64,000 bases of DNA, taken from JBDRFZ01 sp043818395. GTDB lineage: Bacteria > Patescibacteriota > Patescibacteriia > 2-12-FULL-60-25. The notes beneath the pieces are model-generated. The model saw only the letters and a program-made list of their open reading frames with translations. It did no database searches and was not told the DNA's origin. The stretch is from NCBI GenBank assembly GCA_043818395.1, contig JBDRFZ010000030.1, forward strand, positions 1-64,000. The letters are read 5' to 3'. Positions 18,072 to 25,786 of the stretch are shown in pieces. The translations under genes were made by a program, and so were the position numbers. Within the stretch, counting starts at the first letter, position 1. Every line of letters starts with the position of its first letter.

Positions 18072-20273
18072 ATGAAAACCATCACTATCCCTATCAAAGG
18101 AATGCATTGTGCATCTTGTGCGATAACGAACGAACAGGCTTTGCGTGCCGTAGATGGGGTAGAGAAAGCCGCGGTTAATTATGCTACGGAAAGAGCCGTA
18201 GTTGATTATGATGAAAATATTGCTAAACCTGAATCATTGGCCGAAGCTATTCGTAAAAACGGTTATGAGCCGGTTTTATCATCTCTCGGAGATCAGGAGT
18301 CTCGTGGGATGAAAGAGATGAATCGTGGCGGTGATATTAAATCATCGGGTTTAGCATTAGCGTTTTTGTTTATAGCGCCGCTACTCGTAAGCATGTTTAT
18401 CACGCCTGGTCTGGGTTCAGTCGGTGGTTATTCTGTTTGGGGAGCAATGAATATGGTATCGGCTTGGTTTCTGGTGGTTTTTTTTGGCAGGAAATTTCAC
18501 CAAGGCACATACAACGAGTTGAAACATTTTCGTGCCAACATGGACACGTTGGTCACGGTCGGTACCGGCTCAGCGCTCCTTTGGAGTACGTATGCATTTT
18601 TTGCAGGACGACCTAAAGAAATTTATTTTGAAGTCGCAGGTTTTATCGTGGTTTTGTTGCTTTTCGGCAAGTGGCTTGAATCGCGTCAGCGCATGAAGGC
18701 GGGCTCGGCTATCCAGTTGTTATTAAATTTAAATGCAAAATTAGCTCACAGACTTAAATCAGATAATTTGCAGGAAGACATTGATCCTAAAAATTTAAAA
18801 CCAGGCGATTTATGTTTGGTTAAACCGGGCGAAAGTATTCCGATGGATGGCGAGGTCATATCCGGAGCAACAACGATTGATGAATCAATGCTGACCGGTG
18901 AATCCATGCCGGTAGAAAAATTAACCGGAGATAAAGTTTACGGAGCAACCATAAATGGACGAGGAACTTTCACAATGCGGGTAACCGTCATGCCTGGTAA
19001 ATCCGTACTTGATGCCATTGTGGCGACGGTTGAGCATGCGTTATCCAACAAATCACCGGTTGAAAAATTGGTAGACAGGATATCCGGTATTTTTGTACCA
19101 GCCGTTATTTTGTCTTCAGTAATTACAGCGATTGTTTGGTTTTTTTTGGGAGCCGCTCCTGGAGCTGTCGTAACTCACGCGGTCGCGGTTCTTATCGTAG
19201 CCTGTCCTTGCGCTTTAGGTCTGGCGACGCCGGCGGCTATCATGGTCGGTGCCGGAGCCGGAGCTAAAAATGGAGTTTTGATTAAGGATGGTGCTGCGCT
19301 TGAAGCGGCAAGAAATATTGAGGTTGTAGTTTTTGATAAAACCGGAACTTTAACCAAAGGTAGTCCACAGATAACTGATATCGTTCCGTTTGTCGGTGAT
19401 GAGAGATCATTATTAGCTGCAGCCGCCTCACTGGAAAATGCTTCAGAGCACCCGCTCGCAAAAGCCGTGTTGCAAGCAAGCAAGGAGAAGAATATTTCTT
19501 TGCTGCAGACAGAAAGTGTTTTTGCGATTCCAGGCAAAGGAGTATCGGGATTGATCGATGGAAAAAGAGCTTTATTGGGAAAACCGGAATTTTTAAGCGA
19601 GCAAGGCATCTCGTTGTCAGAACAAGTGTCGCATCAAGTCGAAGCTATGTGCTTTGATGCCAAGACGGTGATTGCCGTTGCTCTGGAAGGAGTTTTGTTG
19701 GGGCTTATTGCGGCTCGTGATCCTGCCAGAGCAGGTGCCAAGGAGGCGGTACAGAGCTTAAAAGACATGGGACTTGAGACGATAATGATAACCGGTGACA
19801 ATAAAGTTACTGCTGAGAGTATGGCGACTTCGCTTGGCATTGAAACGGTTTTTTCTAATGTCTCACCGCTGGAAAAAGCCGGACAGATTAAAATTTTGCG
19901 AGAAAACGGAAAAAAGGTCGCGTTCGTCGGCGATGGTTTGAATGATGCGCCTGCTTTAGCCGAATCCGATCTTGGTATCGCTGTCGGTACGGGTACTGAT
20001 GTAGCTATTGCCACCGGGCAGATCGTGATTATGGGTGGTTCTCCGGAAAAAGCGGTTTATGCCATCAAGCTTTCGCGTTTAACCTTTCGGATCATCAAGC
20101 AGAATTTATTTTGGGCCTTTATTTATAATACCATCGGAATTCCTTTGGCGGCCTTTGGGTTATTGAACCCAATGATTGCCGCTTTTGCTATGGCCATGTC
20201 GAGCGTTAGCGTATTAACCAATTCTCTGCGTATTTCAAAGAAATTAAAAATGTACAATGCTGTTCGGACTTGA
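18072..20273 (+). CDS. copA: Copper-translocating P1B-type ATPase
   Basis: The protein is 733 residues. An N-terminal HMA domain ([11 protein letters not shown], CxxC) is followed by membrane helices and the P-type ATPase landmarks in order: TGES in the actuator domain, the ion-binding [10 protein letters not shown], the phosphorylated Asp in DKTGTLTKG, the SEHPLAKAV His-Pro dipeptide of the N-domain, and [23 protein letters not shown] with HMA domains indicates Cu(I) export. The start at 18072 gives the HMA domain directly and lies 1 bp after the previous stop. It is expected to be copper-induced through the upstream palindrome. Confidence 0.93.
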   Translation: MKTITIPIKGMHCASCAITNEQALRAVDGVEKAAVNYATERAVVDYDENIAKPESLAEAIRKNGYEPVLSSLGDQESRGMKEMNRGGDIKSSGLALAFLFIAPLLVSMFITPGLGSVGGYSVWGAMNMVSAWFLVVFFGRKFHQGTYNELKHFRANMDTLVTVGTGSALLWSTYAFFAGRPKEIYFEVAGFIVVLLLFGKWLESRQRMKAGSAIQLLLNLNAKLAHRLKSDNLQEDIDPKNLKPGDLCLVKPGESIPMDGEVISGATTIDESMLTGESMPVEKLTGDKVYGATINGRGTFTMRVTVMPGKSVLDAIVATVEHALSNKSPVEKLVDRISGIFVPAVILSSVITAIVWFFLGAAPGAVVTHAVAVLIVACPCALGLATPAAIMVGAGAGAKNGVLIKDGAALEAARNIEVVVFDKTGTLTKGSPQITDIVPFVGDERSLLAAAASLENASEHPLAKAVLQASKEKNISLLQTESVFAIPGKGVSGLIDGKRALLGKPEFLSEQGISLSEQVSHQVEAMCFDAKTVIAVALEGVLLGLIAARDPARAGAKEAVQSLKDMGLETIMITGDNKVTAESMATSLGIETVFSNVSPLEKAGQIKILRENGKKVAFVGDGLNDAPALAESDLGIAVGTGTDVAIATGQIVIMGGSPEKAVYAIKLSRLTFRIIKQNLFWAFIYNTIGIPLAAFGLLNPMIAAFAMAMSSVSVLTNSLRISKKLKMYNAVRT

Positions 20274-20404
20274 TTTTTTTTGCGGATTAACATTAATTTA
20301 CATCATTTGCTGTTCTTCTTACCTGGAGATTCGCACTAGTGTATGTGCAGAAAACTAGAGATTGGAGCAAGAGCGGGCAGGGTTTCAAGAATCATCTCGC
20401 TTCT

Positions 20405-20498
20405 AACCTCGTCTGACATCTTAAAAACTAAAGATGCTTTGGCGAGGTTTTGCGTTTTATCACGGAGCGTTGACTCGCTCCTGGTTCGCAATTATAGT
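20405..20498 (+). promoter_or_regulatory. Hairpin and promoter upstream of iscS
   Basis: A long imperfect stem pairs AACCTCG (20405-20411) with CGAGGTT (20443-20449), with inner ATCTT/AAGAT pairing; T-rich sequence follows, so it may end the copA transcript. Downstream lies a good promoter, TTGACT (20470-20475), 17 bp, TATAGT (20493-20498). The -35 is exactly flanked by GGAGCG and CGCTCC, an inverted repeat that could be an operator. Confidence 0.6.
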
Positions 20499-20514
20499 CA
20501 TTGGTAAATCTCTC

Positions 20515-21711
20515 ATGAAAAATATTTATTTGGATAATGCGGCTACTACACTGCTCGACTCTCAGGTTGGTGAGGCTATGCAGCCGTATACTGACAGGAT
20601 TTTTGCTAATCCCTCGTCATTCCATAGTCCAGGAGTTGAGGCTAAGCGTGCGTTAGATGTGGCGCGCGTTGAAATCGCCAAGATTTTAAACGCCCATTCA
20701 GATGAGTTGATTTTTACGTCAGGTGGAACCGAGGCTAATAACCTGGCGCTTTTAGGTGCCGTCCATGCGAATCAAGGCCACGGAAAACATGTTATTACTT
20801 CCGCCATTGAACATCACTCGGTTTTAGAACCGCTAAAGCATCTGCAAAAGAAAGGAGAGATAGATCTTTCTATTTTACCGGTCGACAAATCAGGTTTGGT
20901 GTCGGTTAATGATTTTAAAAAAGCATTAAGACCTGACACGATACTCGTTTCGATCATGTATGCGAATAATGAAATCGGCACCATTGAGCCGATAGCGGAT
21001 ATCGGACGAATTATCTTGAAACATCGTAAGGAATTAAAAACTGTTTTTCCGATTTTTCATACCGACGCCTGTCAGGCGGCTGGCGTGCTCGATCAAGATG
21101 TTCAAAAGCTTCATGCGGATCTTTTGGTTTTGAACGGTTCAAAAATTTATGGCCCTAAAGGCGTGGGTCTTTTGTTTATCCGACGCGGTATCAAGATCGA
21201 GCCGCTCGTTTTTGGCGGCGGTCAGGAAAAAGGCTTGCGATCCGGAACAGAAAACATGCCCGGTATAGTCGGTTTGGCAAAAGCCCTGGAAATAGCCGAG
21301 CGTAAAAAGGAGAAAGAAAACGCGCGTCTAATTGCCTTGCGTGATCGTCTGATCCATGGGCTACTCAAGATTCCAAAAACGCGACTCAATGGTCATACTG
21401 AAAAGCGTTTGCCAAACAATGTTAACGTAACATTTTTGGATATCGAAGGTGAGGCCGCGGTTTTATATCTTGATGCGAAAGGTATTTATGCTTCGACAGG
21501 CTCTGCCTGCGCCTCCGGTTCGCTTGATCCGTCGCATGTAATATTAGCGACCGGCATGCCTTATGAGGCGGCACATGGCTCTTTGCGATTCACTCTGGGC
21601 CGGCAGACAACGGCGAGCGACGTGGAGCAAGTACTCAAAGTCATGCCGGAGATAATTGCAAAATTGCGTCATATGAGTCCACTGAATTTGGACATGAAGT
21701 ATTTTTCTTGA
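20515..21711 (+). CDS. iscS: Cysteine desulfurase IscS/NifS-like
   Basis: The protein is 398 residues and starts with the typical MKNIYLDNAATT. Visible PLP-enzyme landmarks are SGGTEANNLAL, EHHSVLEP, HTDACQAAG (Asp for the PLP ring nitrogen), the Schiff-base Lys in LNGSKIYGPKGVG, GGGQEKGLRSGTEN, and the sulfur-accepting Cys loop STGSACASGS. It removes sulfur from cysteine to supply Fe-S cluster or tRNA thiolation pathways. The genes that follow (scaffold and ferredoxin) support an Fe-S role. The longer ORF start adds 27 residues unlike the family. Confidence 0.93.
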   Translation: MKNIYLDNAATTLLDSQVGEAMQPYTDRIFANPSSFHSPGVEAKRALDVARVEIAKILNAHSDELIFTSGGTEANNLALLGAVHANQGHGKHVITSAIEHHSVLEPLKHLQKKGEIDLSILPVDKSGLVSVNDFKKALRPDTILVSIMYANNEIGTIEPIADIGRIILKHRKELKTVFPIFHTDACQAAGVLDQDVQKLHADLLVLNGSKIYGPKGVGLLFIRRGIKIEPLVFGGGQEKGLRSGTENMPGIVGLAKALEIAERKKEKENARLIALRDRLIHGLLKIPKTRLNGHTEKRLPNNVNVTFLDIEGEAAVLYLDAKGIYASTGSACASGSLDPSHVILATGMPYEAAHGSLRFTLGRQTTASDVEQVLKVMPEIIAKLRHMSPLNLDMKYFS

Positions 21712-21733
21712 TACGAAATACGCTATACGAACT

Positions 21734-22408
21734 ATGTCTGATTTAATATCCAAACCGTCAAAAAATGCTAGGCAGGGCGATGTCACGACTCCGCTAGGAG
21801 ATGCTGGTTGGTTTTACAGCGACGCGGTCAAGGAACATTTTTTTAATCCGCAGAATTTTATGACCGATGAAGCGGACTACCAGGATGCAGCCATGGGTAT
21901 GGTTGGTAGTCCAGCTTGCGGTGATGTCATGAAAATATGGATAAAAGTTGATCCCGAGTCGCATCGCATTAAAGATTTTAAATGGAAAACATTTGGCTGT
22001 GGTTCGGCTATTGCCTCGACATCAATGCTCTCAGTCATGGTTACAGAGAATGGTGGTATAACTTTGGATGAAGCGCGTGAGATACGGCCACAGGATATTT
22101 TAGAGCGCCTCGGTGGATTACCGGCTCGAAAAATTCACTGTTCGGTTTTAGGTGACAAAGCTTTACGTGCGGCAGTAAATGATTGGTATCGTCGAAACAA
22201 TGAGCCTGATAAAATTGAAATCGAACATGGCCGGATTATCGATAAGGTTTTAAAAATTACAGACCAGGATATTGAAGATGCAGTGCTGGAAGGTGCGGAT
22301 ACGCTCGAAAAAGTGCAAGCCAGAACCAAGGTCGGAACCGGTGATCCGTCATGCCTGCCCGAAGTTGAACAATTAATTAGATTTTATCGTGAAAAATATT
22401 GCGAATAA
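21734..22408 (+). CDS. iscU: IscU/NifU-type scaffold with degenerate BFD-like C-terminal domain
   Basis: The protein is 224 residues. Residues about 25-155 match the IscU scaffold with all three cluster Cys visible: PACGD, FGCGSAIA and IHCSVLG. The C-terminal part (about 175-224) resembles the bacterioferritin-associated ferredoxin domain of NifU (ITDQDIEDAVLEGADTLEKVQARTKVGTGDPSCLPEVE). It has lost the usual leading CxC and one later Cys, leaving only the SCLPEV cysteine, so it probably cannot hold the [2Fe-2S] cluster in the usual way. It is encoded 22 bp after iscS. Confidence 0.88.
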   Translation: MSDLISKPSKNARQGDVTTPLGDAGWFYSDAVKEHFFNPQNFMTDEADYQDAAMGMVGSPACGDVMKIWIKVDPESHRIKDFKWKTFGCGSAIASTSMLSVMVTENGGITLDEAREIRPQDILERLGGLPARKIHCSVLGDKALRAAVNDWYRRNNEPDKIEIEHGRIIDKVLKITDQDIEDAVLEGADTLEKVQARTKVGTGDPSCLPEVEQLIRFYREKYCE

Positions 22409-22409
22409 T

Positions 22410-22652
22410 ATGCCAGAAAAAAAACCAATCAAAATTTCCAAAATCGTAGTTGATCGCGAGTTGTGTATCGGCGCCGGTCCGTGTGTAACGGTTGCGCCTG
22501 GCGTATTTCAGCTGGACGAAGATAATAAGGCCATAATAATTGATGCCAAAGGAGCGGATGATGATACAATTCTTTTAGCCGCGCAATCCTGCCCGGTTCA
22601 GGCGATTTCTTTATTCGACGAAGACGGCAATCAGATTTATCCGGAGGTGTAG
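22410..22652 (+). CDS. Small single-cluster ferredoxin
   Basis: The protein is 80 residues from the ATG at 22410, 1 bp after the iscU stop. Cysteines lie in CIGAGPC and CP near the C-terminus. The canonical second Cys of CxxC is Ala, a pattern seen in three-Cys ferredoxins that bind [3Fe-4S] or an incompletely ligated [4Fe-4S]. It is expected to carry electrons for the IscS/IscU unit or for a redox partner elsewhere. Confidence 0.85.
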   Translation: MPEKKPIKISKIVVDRELCIGAGPCVTVAPGVFQLDEDNKAIIIDAKGADDDTILLAAQSCPVQAISLFDEDGNQIYPEV

Positions 22653-22691
22653 CCGTAGGGGCGCGGTTTCCGTATTTTTTTTGTAAAAAAG

Positions 22692-22727
22692 AGCCCCGCT
22701 TCGGTTAAACCGTTACGGGGCTTTGAT
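22692..22727. terminator. Intrinsic terminator after the isc unit
   Basis: AGCCCCG (22692-22698) pairs with CGGGGCT (22716-22722) with an inner CGGTT/AACCG stem, followed by TTG. A-rich sequence on the other side suggests it may work in both directions. GTAGGGGCGCG-type repeats flank it on both sides. Confidence 0.75.
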
Positions 22728-22773
22728 GTAGGGGCGCGATTTATTGCGCCTGTCATAAAGTGCGCGAAAGGCG

Positions 22774-24228
22774 TTATCCCTTGTAAGGATTGGGAGGACG
22801 AGGTGGCGGTTTCACGGCCGGTTTTTGTGTGGTGGAATCGCTGTCCGCTTTGTGTAGCCTCTCCATCTCATCCTTCAATTGGCGTTTGATTTTTGGGTCC
22901 AGTTCCCATTTGGCCGTTTGGTTGAAAGGCGATTTCCTGCTTGAGTAGGAACGTCCGGATTGCGGACCAGGAGTCGTTTTTTTGACCAAAGGCATACTGA
23001 CCGGAGCGGGCCTGTCCGGCTTGTCCACCGAATCGGGCAGAGCTCTCGTAAGCGGAACTGAATCTGTAGAAGGCGGAGCGCTGTCTAATGGCTGATGCGT
23101 TTGGACTTCGTCGAGCGGCGGAACGGTCGGTGCTTCACGAATATCTTCCGGCGGAACCGTATCACCGAGTTTGCCGTTTGTTCGCGGTTCTTCATTCCAA
23201 ACATCTTCGAAGGCGCTATCCAGATCATCGCCGAGGGGCATGGTTTCTCGCAGGATTTGCCGGTCCTGTTCCGTAATCCCGAGCCTGTCAAGCGTAATAC
23301 CCAGAACGGCCAGACCTCCCTGGATATTCATGAACAGATCGCCTACTCGAGTGAAATAGTCGCTCGCCCTTTCACTGGCTTCTTGCATGATCGTCGCATG
23401 CTCTTCGAGCAACTCGTAATTATCCCTGGCCGCGCGTTTGGCTTGCGCGCGAGCGGCTTCGAGCTGTTCTTCCAACTCGGCGATTCGCCGGTCCTTTGAT
23501 CCATCCGTTTTTTCCTGGAGCTTCTCTGTTTCGCACGTTTTGGCTTGCAGTGCAGCCGTCAGGCTCTGGTTTTGAGCCTCATATTCCAGTATTCGCTTCT
23601 TAAGCTTAGGTAGCGCGGCGTAGGCTCGGGTCAGGGCTTCAAAGATTTTGTCCGGCGAAACGTCCAAGCCTTCTTGTTTCATGAGCTGAGCCGCGTATTT
23701 GATGAAGGGCGACTGAATTTTGTACGCCAAACGCAGACTAACTAAAGATCGTTGAGCCTGGCGCCTGGCCTCGAAATGGATTTCCGCGATCAGACCATTC
23801 CGTTTGAGAAGCTGAATGTGCTCCTGCGTGGTGATCCAGACCACGGTTGCCTTGGCAGCTACGATCACCGTGACGTCAGCCGGATCATTGGCGTAGTTCG
23901 GGAACAACGCCTGGACAAAGGCGACGCCGCCCGATCCGATGGTAGCGACCGTGTGCGTCTGATGACCCTCGGTCGTGGCGTAGTGCGTCTGGCGTTCATG
24001 AAGTTCGCCCTGTAGTACGAAGGCGGCGCATGGATTTTGCAGTCGCACGCCTTCTTGAATCAAGATTGTCCCCGTAGCGTAATCTTGTGGGGTCGGCAAT
24101 CGACCCTGGCTTGATTTCTGAAGTCGCCCATATTCCATCGCGACATTTAGATGGATGACCGCCCCGCCAGAAGCCTGGGCGACGGGTCGCGGAATAGCCG
24201 GAAAAGCAGATATTGGTTTATCGCTCAT
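22774..24228 (-). CDS. cNMP-binding-like (CRP fold) and coiled-coil protein
   Basis: The protein is 484 residues. The N-terminal part (about 45-150) looks like a cyclic-nucleotide-binding beta-roll (ATGTILIQEGVRLQNPCAAFVLQGELHER) but lacks a clear phosphate-binding RxA signature. A helical section (150-215), a coiled coil (about 218-300) and a long Pro/Thr/Asp-rich disordered tail follow. No helix-turn-helix is seen, so it is not a classical CRP regulator. The start at 24228 has GGAGAAGAAAC just before it. GC content and Shine-Dalgarno use are higher than in neighbouring genes. Confidence 0.65.
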   Translation of the reverse strand: MSDKPISAFPAIPRPVAQASGGAVIHLNVAMEYGRLQKSSQGRLPTPQDYATGTILIQEGVRLQNPCAAFVLQGELHERQTHYATTEGHQTHTVATIGSGGVAFVQALFPNYANDPADVTVIVAAKATVVWITTQEHIQLLKRNGLIAEIHFEARRQAQRSLVSLRLAYKIQSPFIKYAAQLMKQEGLDVSPDKIFEALTRAYAALPKLKKRILEYEAQNQSLTAALQAKTCETEKLQEKTDGSKDRRIAELEEQLEAARAQAKRAARDNYELLEEHATIMQEASERASDYFTRVGDLFMNIQGGLAVLGITLDRLGITEQDRQILRETMPLGDDLDSAFEDVWNEEPRTNGKLGDTVPPEDIREAPTVPPLDEVQTHQPLDSAPPSTDSVPLTRALPDSVDKPDRPAPVSMPLVKKTTPGPQSGRSYSSRKSPFNQTAKWELDPKIKRQLKDEMERLHKADSDSTTQKPAVKPPPRPPNPYKG

Positions 24229-24269
24229 GTTTCTTCTCCATTGGTTGGGTTGTAAAGACCGAACCAAAT

Positions 24270-24298
24270 GTCTTACCCGTTTTTGGCGGGTTTGTCAA
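24270..24298 (-). promoter_or_regulatory. Promoter of the cNMP/coiled-coil gene with inverted repeat in spacer
   Basis: On the minus strand TTGACA (24298-24293), a 17-bp spacer and TAAGAC (24275-24270). The spacer holds the inverted repeat ACCCG / CGGGT, a possible operator. Confidence 0.5.
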
Positions 24299-24371
24299 CC
24301 CGGCGCACATTAAATAATACGAATTTTAGGCCGTTTCGTGACAGTTTTAGTCAAATTAGCACTAGAATAAG

Positions 24372-25568
24372 CTACTTTTTCTCTAAGATTACAATTCGTC
24401 GCATTACGCGTTGTCCGAGACGGTGATAAAGGAGTGGGTCGTCTGAATCATCCCAACCCCGGAGTGGGTTTAATATTTTATATCGTTGTAATAATTTTTC
24501 GTCGCTGGATAGATCGACTCTAGCCGTACCATGCGAGGTCTTGAATGATGGCCAGATGCATACCAATCGTGCTTTTGGTTTTAGAATGGGGAGCAGGGCT
24601 TCGTAGGTTTCCCGCCAAAGATTTGAAATTTTTAAAACGTTATCTTTGAGTGTCTCTCGCGTTTCATCACCTGAAAGCGGGGGACCGAGATAGCCCTCGG
24701 TAATCACGGCGTCAATTTTTTTATCTATGGTTTTTTGCAGCGTTCGCGCATCAGCTTTTTTTATCAAAAATTTATCCTGATCATTTGCGGTTAATATTTT
24801 TTTCTTTATTAACCACGAGATGTTGTTTTTGGAATATTGAATTTGTTTGTCATCAATATCTGTTCCTATGATTAAATCAGTATCAGTTGCCAAGGCGGCT
24901 TCCATGAGGATCGTTCCACAGCCGCAAAATGGATCGATGATCGTATCGCCCGATTCTACTCGCGCTAGATTTACTATTATGCGCGCAAGTTTTGGTGGTA
25001 GCATGCCCGAGACAGAATCACGTGCCGGCCGGCCGAAATCGCGCAAGCTCCAGGCATCCGCATCCTGCACCTGCGTGGTAACACCGATCGAAATAGTTTT
25101 GCTATCAATGAAGAGACAAATATCCGTTCCCCGTTCGATCATATCGAGTTTAGCTACAGCCGCCGGTGCGATATTTGTTCCTTCTTTGCCACATACCCAG
25201 CGTGCGGGCAGACCCATGGCTTTGATTTCCTTTTTCACTTTAATTCCCAAATCCACGAACTTTTTTTTATTCGCGTCTTTACTTGCATAAACGGTTAAAC
25301 CAAAATTTACAGCTTTGTTTTTTGTTCCGGCTGTTATGATTTCTGTTACGAGTTTTGTATTGAAATCAACTAAATCCACTTTCTTTATGATATCTCCCAG
25401 TTTAACCAGACCGCCAAGTTTATTATTTAAAAAGGCATCATCCCAGGATGGATCGTCAAAGATTGCAGTCGGACCAAATAGTTCCGGGGTTTGCAGATTC
25501 GGCTTAACGGCGCGAAGTTCCGCCAATGAAATACGCGGATGCGAGCCGAAAATAAAGAAATGTAACAT
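24372..25568 (-). CDS. Trm11/TrmG10-like RNA guanine N2-methyltransferase
   Basis: The protein is 398 residues. The C-terminal half is a class I SAM-dependent methyltransferase with DPFCGCGTILMEAAL (SAM loop), GTDIDDKQIQYSKNNI and a catalytic-type motif EGYLGPP in place of the common NPPY. The N-terminal half contains a region like the archaeal/CPR Trm11-family RNA-binding part (LGIKVKKEIKAMGLPARWV). It probably methylates a tRNA guanine (position 10 in relatives). A TAAAAT box lies 6 nt before the ATG. Confidence 0.75.
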   Translation of the reverse strand: MLHFFIFGSHPRISLAELRAVKPNLQTPELFGPTAIFDDPSWDDAFLNNKLGGLVKLGDIIKKVDLVDFNTKLVTEIITAGTKNKAVNFGLTVYASKDANKKKFVDLGIKVKKEIKAMGLPARWVCGKEGTNIAPAAVAKLDMIERGTDICLFIDSKTISIGVTTQVQDADAWSLRDFGRPARDSVSGMLPPKLARIIVNLARVESGDTIIDPFCGCGTILMEAALATDTDLIIGTDIDDKQIQYSKNNISWLIKKKILTANDQDKFLIKKADARTLQKTIDKKIDAVITEGYLGPPLSGDETRETLKDNVLKISNLWRETYEALLPILKPKARLVCIWPSFKTSHGTARVDLSSDEKLLQRYKILNPLRGWDDSDDPLLYHRLGQRVMRRIVILEKK

Positions 25569-25635
25569 GGGCGTATTTTACACCATTGACAGACCTGGGT
25601 AACTTGACATTCGGCATAATGTATGATGGATTTAA

Positions 25636-25767
25636 GCATTCCCTTAAAATAGGGAATGCCGAGTCTCGAGGTTGTTATTTCAGCTGAAATCAAATAAGAC
25701 CCGGGACAGGTCGATCCTTACAATTGAAGGCAGTGGTAAGCAAGTCCGCCGCTTAAAAGAGCGGACA
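25636..25767 (+). promoter_or_regulatory. Two hairpins in the leader of the 25787 gene
   Basis: A perfect 8-bp stem GCATTCCC (25636-25643) / GGGAATGC (25652-25659) and a second stem GTCCGC (25744-25749) / GCGGAC (25761-25766) lie ahead of the Shine-Dalgarno. The first may be an operator or terminator; the second may affect translation. Confidence 0.4.
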
Positions 25768-25786
25768 GTCACTAGTGGAGGAAACC

